Of a stretch of DNA of 64,000 bases, positions 19,511 through 32,932 are shown piece after piece (positions within the stretch are counted from its first letter, which is position 1; each line of letters opens with the position of its first letter). Origin of the DNA: Mycobacterium genavense ATCC 51234 (GTDB lineage Bacteria > Actinomycetota > Actinomycetes > Mycobacteriales > Mycobacteriaceae); assembly GCF_000526915.1 (NCBI RefSeq), contig NZ_JAGZ01000001.1, forward strand, positions 620,001 through 684,000. The letters run 5' to 3'. The translations under genes were made by a program, and so were the position numbers. The notes under the pieces are model-generated. The model made no database searches. It had not been told where the DNA came from and saw only the letters and a program-made list of their open reading frames with translations.

Positions 19511-20266
19511 ATGGAACGTGGAGGACGTTGGGCGGGGAATACGGATTGGCAACTTCGTGTTGCCGTCGATGACGATCTGCCGTCACTTGGCAGGGCAAAT
19601 GATTCGGACGATTCGATCAACACCACTCTCTTGAGCCCGAACACCATGTCGCACGCCCAGGAACTTCCCGACGACGAATGGGTGGAGCCGGCCGAGGGGT
19701 TACAGGGTACGGCGGTGTTCGACGCGACCGGGGACAAGACCACCATGCCGTCGTGGGACGAGCTGGTGCGTCAACACGCCGACCGGGTGTACCGGCTGGC
19801 CTACCGGCTGTCGGGCAACCAGCAGGACGCCGAGGACTTGACCCAGGAAACCTTCATCCGGGTTTTCCGGTCGGTACAGAACTATCAGCCCGGCACGTTC
19901 GAGGGCTGGCTGCACCGCATCACCACGAATCTGTTCCTCGACATGGTGCGGCGGCGGGCCCGCATCCGGATGGAAGCGTTGCCGGAGGACTACGACCGGG
20001 TCCCGGCCGACGAGCCCAACCCCGAGCAGATCTACCACGACGCGCGCCTGGGCCCGGACCTGCAGGCCGCACTGGATTCGCTGCCGCCGGAGTTTCGTGC
20101 CGCGGTCGTGCTGTGCGACATCGAAGGTTTGTCCTACGAGGAGATCGGCGCCACCCTGGGCGTCAAGCTGGGCACCGTCCGCAGCCGGATCCACCGCGGA
20201 CGTCAGGCTTTGCGCGACTACCTGGCCGCGCACAGCGAGCCGGAAACCCGCGCCAAATCGGCCTAG
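19511..20266 (+). CDS. sigE: ECF sigma factor SigE
   Basis: Extracytoplasmic-function sigma factor for surface, detergent and heat stress. Region 2 ([20 protein letters not shown] through [20 protein letters not shown]) and region 4 ([20 protein letters not shown] through [19 protein letters not shown]) are complete and nearly identical in character to M. tuberculosis SigE. ATG 19511 ([15 protein letters not shown]) best fits the known N-terminus and gives 251 aa; ATG 19493 and internal ATGs (for example the one opening [15 protein letters not shown]) are in frame, in line with the multiple translation starts described for this gene. Followed by its anti-sigma gene rseA after 119 bases. Confidence 0.95.
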   Translation: MERGGRWAGNTDWQLRVAVDDDLPSLGRANDSDDSINTTLLSPNTMSHAQELPDDEWVEPAEGLQGTAVFDATGDKTTMPSWDELVRQHADRVYRLAYRLSGNQQDAEDLTQETFIRVFRSVQNYQPGTFEGWLHRITTNLFLDMVRRRARIRMEALPEDYDRVPADEPNPEQIYHDARLGPDLQAALDSLPPEFRAAVVLCDIEGLSYEEIGATLGVKLGTVRSRIHRGRQALRDYLAAHSEPETRAKSA

Positions 20267-20385
20267 ACCGGTTTCGGACGCGGCCCGCGGGCCCGATAAT
20301 CATGCGATTTCGCAAGTTCCAAAGCGGTGCGGGGCACCTTGTCGCGCTACATTCGAGGGGTACGTGGCAGCGAAAGGAGCTGGTG

Positions 20386-20781
20386 ATGGCCGACCGGGGA
20401 CATGTGTTCCGCCGCGCGTTCTCCTGGCTCCCCGCACAGTTCGCCTCCCAGAGCGATGCGCCGGTCGGCGCGCCGCGCCAATTCGGGTCGACCGAGCATC
20501 TGTCCGTCGAGGCGATCGCCGCGTTCGTCGACGGCGAGCTGCGGATGAACGCCCACTTGCGGGCGGCCCATCACCTGTCGCTATGCCCGCAGTGTGCGTC
20601 CGAAGTCGATGACCAGAGCCGGGCGCGCGCCGCGCTGCGTGACTCGCACCCGATCCGCATCCCCAGCACTCTGCTCGGGATGCTGTCGCAGATTCCGCAT
20701 TACCCGCCGGACGACACGCCCTCGCCGGCAACCGACCGTTTCGCTGATCGCGATGCGCGCGACCAGCGCAAGCGCCGCTGA
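20386..20781 (+). CDS. rseA: Anti-sigma-E factor RseA
   Basis: A 131-aa zinc-associated anti-sigma factor that holds SigE inactive. The ZAS motif H-x3-C-x2-C is HLSLCPQC, in the helix following FVDGELRMNAHLRAAH. Thr36 in GSTEHLSVEA matches the threonine that PknB phosphorylates in the M. tuberculosis protein (Thr39 there, with three more N-terminal residues) to trigger ClpC1P2 degradation. ATG 20386 has AAAGGAG six bases upstream. The C-terminal tail is shorter than in M. tuberculosis and lacks its Gly/Ser-rich insert. Confidence 0.93.
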   Translation: MADRGHVFRRAFSWLPAQFASQSDAPVGAPRQFGSTEHLSVEAIAAFVDGELRMNAHLRAAHHLSLCPQCASEVDDQSRARAALRDSHPIRIPSTLLGMLSQIPHYPPDDTPSPATDRFADRDARDQRKRR

Positions 20782-20891
20782 CGCTCGGGTCACCCCAGCT
20801 CGGCCGGCAACGGTGGATACTAGGGTGGACACGGACAAATCTGTGCCTGGTGCTCGCCCTGGACCGGGGCCCTGTGCGAGGCCGTTTCTAG

Positions 20892-22435
<1,544 letters not shown>

Positions 22436-22436
<1 letters not shown>

Positions 22437-22831
22437 TGTTCGCCAACGTGGGTTGGGGGGAGATGCTCGTCCTCGTCGTGGTCGGGCTGGTGATCCTCGG
22501 CCCGGAACGGCTGCCCGGCGCGATTCGCTGGACCTCCACCGCGCTGCGCCAGGCCCGCGATTACCTCAGCGGCGTCACCAACCAGCTGCGCGAGGACATC
22601 GGCCCCGAGTTCGACGACCTGCGCGGCCCGCTGAGCGAGCTGCAGAAACTGCGGGGCATGACGCCGCGCGCGGCGCTGACCAAACACCTGCGGGACGGCG
22701 ACGATTCGCTGTTCACCGGCAATTTCGAGCGGCCGGTCAACGGGACCCCGCAGTCGTCGACGCCGAACGGAAACCCGACGTTCGGGGTCGGCCAGCCCGG
22801 CCCGGCGCCGTTCGACACCGACGCCACCTGA
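22436..22831 (+). CDS. tatB: Twin-arginine translocase subunit TatB
   Basis: TatB forms the Tat substrate receptor with TatC. The 131-aa product has the expected single short N-terminal helix ([21 protein letters not shown]) with the GPERLP turn, then an amphipathic helix ([20 protein letters not shown]) and a polar, disordered C-terminus. Length equals that of M. tuberculosis TatB. The start codon shares its first base with the htrA stop, and it ends the sigE-rseA-htrA-tatB run. Confidence 0.94.
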
Positions 22832-22853
22832 TCGTGGGGCGCCCTTCGGCGCT

Positions 22854-22911
22854 GCGAGCGTAAGCACACTGCGAATTTCGCGACCCGGAGTCGCTGCCCG
22901 TTTACGCTCGC
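22854..22911. repeat. Intergenic inverted-repeat element between tatB and mrp
   Basis: GCGAGCGTAA (22854-22863) and TTACGCTCGC (22902-22911) are perfect ten-base inverted arms. The 38-base interior carries two further palindromes, GCGAATTTCGC and CGAC-CCGGA-GTCG. It fills the gap between two converging genes, so it could serve as a two-way terminator, but the nested design also resembles a dispersed intergenic repeat family of slow-growing mycobacteria. Confidence 0.6.
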
Positions 22912-22930
22912 GGCGAGTGACCGGCCGGTC

Positions 22931-24079
22931 TTACTTGCGCGTCGGGTCCAGGCCCAGCGACACGCCGGCCAGGCCGCGCTTTCGCGACGACAGCTTGTCG
23001 GCGATGCCGCGCAGTTCCTTGCCCACCGACGAATCGGGTGCGCTGAGCACGATCGGCACACCCGAATCACCGGCGGCGACCACCGCCGTGTCCAGCGGGA
23101 TCTGACCCAGCAGCGGCACGTCGGCCCCGACCGCGCGGGACAGCCGCTCGGCGACCTGCTCGCCGCCGCCCTCGCCGAAGACATGCATGGTCGAGCCGTC
23201 CGGCAGGACCAGCCCGGACATGTTCTCGACGACGCCGACGATGCGCTGCCGGGTCTGCAGCGCGATGCTGCCGGCGCGTTCGGCGACCTCGGCGGCGGCC
23301 AGCTGCGGCGTCGTCACCACCAGGATCTCGGCGTTGGGGATCAGCTGAGCCACCGAGATGGCGATGTCGCCGGTGCCCGGCGGCAAGTCGAGCAGCAGCA
23401 CGTTCAGATCACCCCAGTCGACGTCGGCCAAGAACTGCTGCAACGCGCGGTGCAGCATCGGCCCGCGCCACACCACCGGGGTGTTGCCCTCGGTGAACTG
23501 CGCGATCGAGATGACCTTCACCTCGTGGGCGATCGGCGGCAGAATCATCGACTCGACCTGGGTGGGCCGGTCGGTGGTGCCCATCATCCGCGGGATGGAA
23601 TGGCCGTGGATGTCCGCGTCGAGCACGCCGACCGACAGTCCGCGGGCGGCCATCGCGGCGGCCAGATTGACCGTGACGCTGGACTTCCCGACGCCGCCCT
23701 TCCCGGACGCGACCGCGTAGACCCGGGTCAGCGAGTTGGGCTGGGCGAACGGGATGACGGGCTCGCTGGCGTCGCCGCGCAACTGCCTGCGCAGCTCGGT
23801 GCGCTGCTCGTCGTTCATCACGTCCAGGCTGACCTTCACCACCCCGGTACCGGGGACGTCTGCGACGGCCTGGCCGACGCGCTCGCTGATCTCGGTCTTC
23901 TTGGGGCATGCGGCGGTGGTCAGGTAGATCTCGACGTGCACGCCGCCGTCGGGCGCAATGTCGATGCTCTTGACCATGCCGAGTTCGGTGATGGGACGCC
24001 GCAATTCGGGGTCGATCACCTTGCCCAGCGCGGCGCGAACGGCGGCGTTCAGATCGGGGGAGTCATGACCGGACATCAC
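22931..24079 (-). CDS. mrp: Mrp/ApbC-type iron-sulfur cluster carrier ATPase
   Basis: A 382-aa P-loop NTPase expected to hand Fe-S clusters to target proteins. An N-terminal MIP18/DUF59 domain (about 1-95, ALGKVIDPELRRPITELGMV) precedes the ParA/MinD-like domain with the deviant Walker A SGKGGVGKSS, DADIHGHS, and LLLDLPPGTGD. The CxxC found in many Mrp/NBP35 proteins is absent; the corresponding segment is MSGLVLPDGSTMHVFGEGGG, as in other actinobacterial forms, so cluster binding must use other ligands. ATG 24079; the next codon is also ATG. Rv1225c-Rv1228 of the M. tuberculosis block are missing between tatB and this gene. Confidence 0.9.
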   Translation of the reverse strand: MMSGHDSPDLNAAVRAALGKVIDPELRRPITELGMVKSIDIAPDGGVHVEIYLTTAACPKKTEISERVGQAVADVPGTGVVKVSLDVMNDEQRTELRRQLRGDASEPVIPFAQPNSLTRVYAVASGKGGVGKSSVTVNLAAAMAARGLSVGVLDADIHGHSIPRMMGTTDRPTQVESMILPPIAHEVKVISIAQFTEGNTPVVWRGPMLHRALQQFLADVDWGDLNVLLLDLPPGTGDIAISVAQLIPNAEILVVTTPQLAAAEVAERAGSIALQTRQRIVGVVENMSGLVLPDGSTMHVFGEGGGEQVAERLSRAVGADVPLLGQIPLDTAVVAAGDSGVPIVLSAPDSSVGKELRGIADKLSSRKRGLAGVSLGLDPTRK

Positions 24080-24121
24080 CGCCGAGTGTAGGCGGCCCGG
24101 CGATCGGGCTGGTGGCAGGCG

Positions 24122-25411
24122 TCAGCCGGCCGGAGCGGGCGCGGGCTGCGGCGGCGCCGGTGGCGGCGGTGCCTGAGGCGCCCAGGGCGGGGCGTTCGGC
24201 GGCGGCGGTGGCGCGAACGGTGCGGGCGGCGGCGCGAACGGTGGCGGCGGGAACGGCTGCGGACCCAGCTGCGGCCCACCCGGCGGCGGGGTTTGCGAGC
24301 TGATGCAGATCACCGTGCACCCGGGCATGTGCCCGATCGTCGGCGCCTGGCTCGGCGGCGGCGTCATCCAGGGGAACATCGGCGAGGTCGGGTTGAGCTG
24401 CTGCGGCTGACCGGTCAAGTCGATCAATGGCATCCGCGCCATCGGGTCGTCTTGCGGCAGGCCGATCATGTTGATCGGCAGGCCCGGCCCGAGGCCCTCG
24501 GGGTGCTCGTCGTGGGCGTTGCCGAGCGGGGGCGGCGGGCCGGTGATCGGCGGCAGATCAACCGGAACCACGCCGGTGGCATAGGCCGCGGCCCAGCCAA
24601 GCACGTTCTGGGCGTAGGCCGTCGAGTTGTTGTAGCGCAGGATCGAGGCCATCACCTGCGCCGGGTCGCGCAGGTTGAGACCGCCACTGCACAGGTAGCG
24701 GGCGGCGGTCAGCGTGGAGTCGAACAGGTTCTGCGGGTCGGCGACGCCGTCGCCGTCACCGTCGGAGGCGTACTTCGCCCAAGTGCCGGGCAAAAACTGC
24801 ATGGGCCCCATCGCGCGGGCGTAGGTGACGCGGTTGCCGACGCTGCTGGAGATGACGACCTCGTTGTCGGGCAACGTGCCGTCCAGGGACGGGCCGTAGA
24901 TCGGGGTGACCGCGGTGCCGCGGTCGTCGACGGCACCGCCGCCGGCATGCCCGGACTCGATGCGCCCGATTCCGGCCAGCAGGTTCCAGCTGACGCCGCA
25001 GGCCGGGTCGGACACGCTCATCTTCTGTTCAGCGTTGCGGTACGCGGTCAGCGCCATCATCGGAATGCCCAGCGCGCCAGGCGCATTCACCACCCTCGGC
25101 GGCGGGGCCGAGGAGGCGCCCGCGGCGACGTGAAAGGCGGTCGGCGCCCGGTCGATGGCGATGACCACGGGTCCGGACAGGTCGGGGACGGAGGGCGACA
25201 CGGCTGCGACCGGGGTGATGACCGCGTGCAGCGACGGGATGGGGCTCTTTGCCTGACCCCGGAGCGGCTCGGGCGTGGCGCCGACGGCACCCGCGAACAC
25301 CAGCGGACTGATCACCGCGACGCTGAAGGCCTGTGCCCGAGATACCGGAAGCCTCAGCTTCCGCACCGCCGCGACGGCCGGCCGGGCACCCAAGCGACCG
25401 CCTATGCGCAC
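24122..25411 (-). CDS. Secreted MltB-like lytic transglycosylase
   Basis: A 429-aa cell-wall hydrolase (Rv1230c counterpart). An N-terminal hydrophobic export signal (about 28-47, AFSVAVISPLVFAGAVGAT) follows a basic stretch. The SLT_2/MltB core contains the catalytic Glu in LAGIGRIESGHAGG, then YARAMGPMQFLPGTWAKYA, calcium-like DGDGDGVADPQN and AARYLCSGGLN. The last 130 residues are Pro/Ala-rich and low-complexity (PPPPFAPPPAPFAPPPPP), a wall-spanning or disordered tail. A CRP-like palindrome lies 66 bases before the ATG. It cleaves peptidoglycan glycan strands with 1,6-anhydro product formation if the family assignment holds. Confidence 0.88.
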   Translation of the reverse strand: MRIGGRLGARPAVAAVRKLRLPVSRAQAFSVAVISPLVFAGAVGATPEPLRGQAKSPIPSLHAVITPVAAVSPSVPDLSGPVVIAIDRAPTAFHVAAGASSAPPPRVVNAPGALGIPMMALTAYRNAEQKMSVSDPACGVSWNLLAGIGRIESGHAGGGAVDDRGTAVTPIYGPSLDGTLPDNEVVISSSVGNRVTYARAMGPMQFLPGTWAKYASDGDGDGVADPQNLFDSTLTAARYLCSGGLNLRDPAQVMASILRYNNSTAYAQNVLGWAAAYATGVVPVDLPPITGPPPPLGNAHDEHPEGLGPGLPINMIGLPQDDPMARMPLIDLTGQPQQLNPTSPMFPWMTPPPSQAPTIGHMPGCTVICISSQTPPPGGPQLGPQPFPPPPFAPPPAPFAPPPPPNAPPWAPQAPPPPAPPQPAPAPAG

Positions 25412-25476
25412 TCCACCGTCCTAAGTATGTGGGCCGCCGGAGACCCTGTGAGCTGCCGGAACCTGTTCTTAGCCTC

Positions 25477-25490
25477 GTGAACTAGATCAC
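25477..25490. promoter_or_regulatory. CRP-type palindrome upstream of the lytic transglycosylase
   Basis: GTGA-ACTAGA-TCAC is a symmetric GTGA-N6-TCAC site, the core of cAMP receptor protein operators in E. coli and of M. tuberculosis CRP (Rv3676). It sits about 66 bases before the start at 25411 and 80 bases past the end of the DUF1003 gene, in the only sizeable gap of that operon. CRP control of wall-hydrolysing enzymes is known in M. tuberculosis. Confidence 0.5.
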
Positions 25491-25571
25491 CATACATAAC
25501 TCTTGTGACGGGAGTGGAGCAATGGCGGATTCGGTATTCACGGGGATCTCTTAGTGGTCGGGACCAGCTGT

Positions 25572-26081
25572 TCACCGCCGGGCCGGCGGCTCCTCCAGCG
25601 GGATTTGGCGGTCCGGTCCGGTCAGCAGGGCCCGCAGTTCGTCCAGCTCGTCGCGCAGGTATTCGCGGGTGGCCACTTCACCGATCGCCAGCCGCAGGGC
25701 GGCCAGCTCGCGGGACAGATACTCGGTGTCGGCTTTGGTCTGCGCGGCCCGGCGACGGTCCTCGTCGAGGGCGACCCGGTCCCGGTTCTCCTGACGGTTC
25801 TGGGCCAGCAAGATCAGCGGCGCGGCGTAGGCGGCCTGCGTGGAGAAGGCCAGGTTCAGCAGGATGAACGGGTAGGGGTCGAAGCGCAGGCTCGCCGCGG
25901 TCAGGTTGATCGCGATCCAGACGACCACCACGACGGTCTGCAGCAGCAGGTAGCGGCCGGTACCGAAGAAGCGCGCGATGGCCTCGGTGCTCTGGCCGAC
26001 CGCCTCGGGGTCCACGCGCAGTGACAGCCCACGCGATGTCCGCGGGGTGTACAGCCGCCGCACCGGCGCCGATTTGCTCAC
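25572..26081 (-). CDS. DUF1003 membrane protein
   Basis: A 169-aa protein (Rv1231c counterpart) with two adjacent membrane helices (about 45-64 and 72-92) bracketing the DUF1003 signature FDPYPFILLNLAFSTQAAYA, then APLILLAQNRQENRDR and a coiled-coil tail (SRELAALRLAIGEVATREYL). DUF1003 function is unknown. GTG 26081 overlaps the stop of the MgtE-N/CBS gene by four bases; the fixed pairing with that gene hints at a shared role in divalent-cation handling. Confidence 0.85.
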   Translation of the reverse strand: MSKSAPVRRLYTPRTSRGLSLRVDPEAVGQSTEAIARFFGTGRYLLLQTVVVVVWIAINLTAASLRFDPYPFILLNLAFSTQAAYAAPLILLAQNRQENRDRVALDEDRRRAAQTKADTEYLSRELAALRLAIGEVATREYLRDELDELRALLTGPDRQIPLEEPPARR

Positions 26082-27388
26082 GAGGCCCCCTCAGTTGCTT
26101 CGGTGCCTCGGACGGCGGCGGTCAGCTCTTGGGCTTGTGCGCGCCAGTCGTGCGGCAGTAGGTGGTCGAGCAGATCGTCGACGGTGACCGCCCCGAGCAG
26201 GTGGCGCTGGTCGTCGACGACGGGTCCGCACACCAGGTTGTAGGCGGCGAAGTAGCGGGTCACCGAGGCCAGTCGGGTTTCCGGTGTCAGGGTGAGCAGA
26301 TCACTGTCGACGATGCCGCCGACCAACTCACTGGGCGGTTCGCGAAGGAGCTTCTGCAGCGGGACGCAGCCCAGGTACTTCCCGGTGGGCGTGGCTGTGG
26401 GCGGGCGCGTGACGAACACCATCGACGACAACGCGGGGGTGAGGTCGGGATCGCGGACAAGCGCCAGCGCTTCGGCCACCGTGGTGTCGGCGGTCAGCAC
26501 CACCGGGTCGGACGTCATCAACCCGCCCGCGGTGTCCGGCGAGTGCTTCAAAAGCCGTCGCACCGGGGCGGATTCGTCGGGATGCATCCGGGCCAGCAAC
26601 AGCTCGGCATCCGTCGGGTTCAGCTCGCTCAGCAGGTCGGCGGCGTCGTCGGGATCCATCTCCTCGAGCACGTCGGCCGCGCGCTCGGTGCCCAGGTGCG
26701 CCAGCGCGTCGGCCTGTTCCGACTCGGGCAGCTCCTGCAGGATGTCGGCCAATCGCTCGTCGGACAGGGCCTTGAACACCTCGGTGCGTCGCTTGGCCGG
26801 CAGCCCGCGGATGGCGTCGGCCACGTCGACCGCGCGGCGCCCCTCGAATTGGTTGAGCAGCTGCGCCACCGCCTGGCCCGGCATCGCCAGCGCCGACGGT
26901 GTCAATCCGTGCACGCTTTGCCAGTCGACCACGTGCGCCGGGCCGCGCCGTCCAAGTCGACGCTGGCTGCGCACGGCGATCCTGGTCACCAGCCAGTCGA
27001 GGGTCCGGGACTGCTCGATTCCCAGGTCGGTGATCACCACCTCGCGGCCGAGCAGCTCCGGTAGTTCGGGGTCGTTGACCGTGACGGGAGTGTCGAGGAT
27101 CTGACCGATCGCCAGCACCTCGCCCGGACGCTGTTCGAAGTGGCGCAGCGACACGCTTCCGGTGTTCAGCGTCACGGCGCTGGGCTCGATCGCGGCGACC
27201 CGCAGGATCGGTATGAAGATGCTGCGGCGGGTCGCCAAATCGACCACCAGGCCCAGCACCCGCGGTTGCTGGCGGACGATGCTGATGCTGATCACGACAT
27301 CGCGGATGCGGCCGAAGTTTTCGCCCATCGGCCCCAACACAAACATCCGCGCCAGCCGCGCCACGTACACCCTGTTGACCGATGCCAT
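26078..27388 (-). CDS. MgtE N-domain/CBS-domain protein
   Basis: A 436-aa cytoplasmic protein (Rv1232c counterpart). Residues 1-130 contain a PRC-barrel-like region (FGRIRDVVISISIVRQQPRV). Then comes the MgtE intracellular N-domain of repeating helices (DAIRGLPAKRRTEVFKAL, LADILQELPESEQADAL, AADVLEEMDPDDAADLL), followed by two CBS domains (about 270-400, TSDPVVLTADTTVAEALALV). There is no membrane channel domain, so it is a soluble Mg2+-sensor-like module rather than a transporter. It may gate a partner, for example the overlapping DUF1003 membrane protein. Confidence 0.86.
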   Translation of the reverse strand: MASVNRVYVARLARMFVLGPMGENFGRIRDVVISISIVRQQPRVLGLVVDLATRRSIFIPILRVAAIEPSAVTLNTGSVSLRHFEQRPGEVLAIGQILDTPVTVNDPELPELLGREVVITDLGIEQSRTLDWLVTRIAVRSQRRLGRRGPAHVVDWQSVHGLTPSALAMPGQAVAQLLNQFEGRRAVDVADAIRGLPAKRRTEVFKALSDERLADILQELPESEQADALAHLGTERAADVLEEMDPDDAADLLSELNPTDAELLLARMHPDESAPVRRLLKHSPDTAGGLMTSDPVVLTADTTVAEALALVRDPDLTPALSSMVFVTRPPTATPTGKYLGCVPLQKLLREPPSELVGGIVDSDLLTLTPETRLASVTRYFAAYNLVCGPVVDDQRHLLGAVTVDDLLDHLLPHDWRAQAQELTAAVRGTEATEGAS

Positions 27389-27447
27389 GGGAGAAAGCCT
27401 AAGCAGCCGTTCGCGCGATGGCAGCCAACCGGCTCTGGCGCGCCCCC

Positions 27448-28002
27448 CTAATGGAAATGCACCGCAAAAATCATCACGATCAAACCCACGAGCAGGGTCG
27501 CGACGCCGATCACAATGCCGGCGATGGCCATGCCGTAGCCCTCTTGACGTCTCCGCTTGATCTGGTCGAGCGCGATGGTGCCCAGCACGATGGCCGCGAT
27601 GCCGCCGATGCAGCAGAACAAGCCGGTGAACGACGAGATCAGCGCCGCGATCGCCATCGGGTTAGTGCCCGAGCGGACCGCCTCGGGCGACCAGTGATCA
27701 CCCGGATAGTCCGGGTAGTAGCCGCCGGGATATGGCGGCGGACCGTAGCCCGGTGGCGGGCCACCGGCTGGCGGGTAGGGCGGGGCACCGGGCGGCTGCT
27801 GGTAGCCGAACGGCGGGGTGAACCGCGGGTAGTCGAGTGGGCAGCCGGGCGGCGGGTAGGGCGGGGGCGGATATTCCGGATATTGCGTGGGGGGTGGCGC
27901 TGCGGGGGACTCCCAGGCGGCCGCCCATCCCGGCTGCTCGTGGTTCTCGTCACTCCCCGCCCGTGCGGCGTCTTCGCCGCTGTCGCCGCCGGGAGCTGTC
28001 AT
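27448..28002 (-). CDS. Proline-rich DUF4190 membrane protein
   Basis: A 184-aa protein (Rv1233c counterpart). After ATG 28002 (MTAPGGDSGEDAARAG) comes a Pro/Tyr/Gly-rich cytoplasmic segment of about 95 residues with PPYPPPG-type repeats, then two membrane helices (AIAALISSFTGLFCCIGGIA and MAIAGIVIGVATLLVGLIVM) joined by a basic loop, the DUF4190 layout. Function unknown; similar proteins are often partners of cell-division or secretion complexes. The frame is open further upstream to 28185, but that part is antisense to the next gene's leader and lacks the composition of the protein. Confidence 0.8.
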   Translation of the reverse strand: MTAPGGDSGEDAARAGSDENHEQPGWAAAWESPAAPPPTQYPEYPPPPYPPPGCPLDYPRFTPPFGYQQPPGAPPYPPAGGPPPGYGPPPYPGGYYPDYPGDHWSPEAVRSGTNPMAIAALISSFTGLFCCIGGIAAIVLGTIALDQIKRRRQEGYGMAIAGIVIGVATLLVGLIVMIFAVHFH

Positions 28003-28087
28003 GCTGTTCAACCTAGCCTGCAGGCCGCCCCGCCACGGTGGTAGGGCCGAGGTGAAACGACCGCCACGGCGTAGCAGAATGAGCCTG

Positions 28088-30918
<2,831 letters not shown>

Positions 30919-30929
<11 letters not shown>

Positions 30930-31755
30930 ATCCGGCGCGCGTCGCACCGCGATGTGGGTCGCCATCGATGCGGTGGTCGTGGTGTACGCGCTGCTGCCGG
31001 TGCTGTGGATTCTCAGCCTGTCGCTGAAGCCGACGTCAATGGTGCGGGACGGCAAGCTGATTCCGTCGTCGGTCACCCTGGACAACTATCGCGGCATCTT
31101 CCGCGGCGACGTCTTCACGTCGGCGCTGGTCAACTCCATCGGAATCGCGTTGATCGCCACCGCGATCGCGGTGGTCCTCGGCGCGATGGCGGCCTACGCG
31201 ATCGCGCGGCTGACCTTTCCCGGCAAGCGGCTGCTGATCGGCGCCACGCTGCTGATCACCATGTTCCCGGCGATCTCGTTGGTCACCCCGCTGTTCGAAA
31301 TCGAGCGCGCTGTAGGGCTTTTCGATACCTGGCCCGGGCTGATCCTGCCCTACATCACCTTCGCGTTGCCGCTGGCCATCTACACGTTGTCGGCATTTTT
31401 CCGGGAGATCCCCTGGGATCTGGAGAAGGCGTCCAAGATGGACGGTGCCACGCCGGGGCAAGCCTTCCGCAAGGTCATCGTTCCGCTGGCGGCACCCGGA
31501 CTGGTGACCGCGGCGATCCTGGTGTTCATCTTCGCCTGGAACGACCTGCTGCTGGCGCTGTCGCTGACCGCCACCAAGGCCGCGATCACCGCGCCGGTGG
31601 CGATCGCGAACTTCCCCGGCAGTTCGCAATTCGAGGAGCCGACCGGATCGATCGCGGCCGGGGCCATCGTGATCACGGTGCCGATCATCGCCTTTGTTCT
31701 AATCTTCCAACGACGGATTCTCGCCGGGTTGACCTCAGGGGCGGTGAAGGGATAG
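30919..31755 (+). CDS. sugB: Trehalose ABC importer permease SugB
   Basis: MalG-type permease, 278 aa, six helices. EAA loop: [20 protein letters not shown] followed by [11 protein letters not shown] 30919 ([12 protein letters not shown]) is preferred because it matches the family N-terminus and overlaps sugA by only 11 bases; an ATG at 30880 lies deeper in sugA. The C-terminus [16 protein letters not shown] is the usual MalG-family end. Four bases separate it from the sugC ATG. Confidence 0.95.
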
Positions 31756-31759
31756 CGCG

Positions 31760-32932
31760 ATGGCCGAGATTGTGCTGGAGCACGTCAACAAGAGTTACCC
31801 CAACGGGCATACGGCGGTGCGCGACCTGAACCTCACCATCGCCGACGGCGAGTTCCTGATCCTGGTCGGCCCGTCCGGCTGCGGCAAGACCACCACGCTG
31901 AACATGATTGCCGGCCTTGAGGATATCTCCTCGGGTGAGCTCCGCATCGGCGGTGAACGGGTCAACGAGAAGGCGCCGAAGGACCGCGACATCGCGATGG
32001 TGTTCCAGTCCTATGCGCTGTACCCGCACATGACGGTCCGGCAGAACATCGCGTTCCCGCTGACGCTGGCCAAGATGAAGAAGGCCGACATCGCGCAGAA
32101 GGTCGAGGAGACGGCGAAAATCCTTGACCTGAGCGAGCTTCTGGACCGCAAGCCCTCCCAGTTGTCGGGTGGGCAACGGCAGCGGGTCGCGATGGGCCGG
32201 GCCATCGTGCGCCATCCCAAGGCGTTCCTGATGGACGAGCCGCTGTCCAACCTGGACGCCAAGCTGCGGGTGCAGATGCGTGGCGAGATCGCCCGGTTGC
32301 AGCGCCGGCTGGGCACCACCACCGTCTACGTCACCCACGACCAGACCGAGGCGATGACGCTGGGGGATCGCGTCGTGGTGATGCACGGCGGTGTGGCCCA
32401 GCAGATCGGCACGCCCGCGGAACTCTACGAACGCCCCGCCAATCTGTTCGTCGCGGGATTCATCGGCTCGCCCCCGATGAACTTCTTTCCCGCCACCCTC
32501 ACCTCGTCCGGGCTTACGCTGCCCTTCGGGGAGGTGATGTTGGCCCCCGACGTCCAGGACGTGATCGGGCAGCACCCGAAACCCGACAACGTCATCGTCG
32601 GGGTGCGGCCCGAGCACCTGGCCGACGCCGCGTTGATCGACGGCTACCAGCGCATCACCGCGACGACCTTCGAGGTGAAGGTCGACCTGGTCGAATCGCT
32701 GGGGGCCGACAAGTACGTGTACTTCACCACCGCGGGCGCCCCCGTGCACGCCGCGCAGCTCGACGAACTCGCCGCGGAGTCGGAGATCGCCGAAAACCAA
32801 TTCGTGGCAAGGGTTCCCGCCGAGTCGAAGGCCACCATCGGCCAGTCCGTCGAATTGGCCTTCGACATCGCGAAACTCGTCGTGTTCGACGCCGATTCCG
32901 GGGTGAACCTGACCATGCCCGCCGGGCAGTGA
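31760..32932 (+). CDS. sugC: Trehalose ABC importer ATPase SugC
   Basis: MalK/UgpC-type ATPase, 390 aa, energising LpqY-SugAB. Walker [11 protein letters not shown]-loop [10 protein letters not shown], signature [14 protein letters not shown], Walker [14 protein letters not shown]-loop YVTHDQTEA, and a C-terminal regulatory OB-type domain ([16 protein letters not shown]). Intact. Its stop overlaps the next gene's GTG by four bases, tying a SUFU-like gene to the operon. Confidence 0.96.
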   Translation: MAEIVLEHVNKSYPNGHTAVRDLNLTIADGEFLILVGPSGCGKTTTLNMIAGLEDISSGELRIGGERVNEKAPKDRDIAMVFQSYALYPHMTVRQNIAFPLTLAKMKKADIAQKVEETAKILDLSELLDRKPSQLSGGQRQRVAMGRAIVRHPKAFLMDEPLSNLDAKLRVQMRGEIARLQRRLGTTTVYVTHDQTEAMTLGDRVVVMHGGVAQQIGTPAELYERPANLFVAGFIGSPPMNFFPATLTSSGLTLPFGEVMLAPDVQDVIGQHPKPDNVIVGVRPEHLADAALIDGYQRITATTFEVKVDLVESLGADKYVYFTTAGAPVHAAQLDELAAESEIAENQFVARVPAESKATIGQSVELAFDIAKLVVFDADSGVNLTMPAGQ

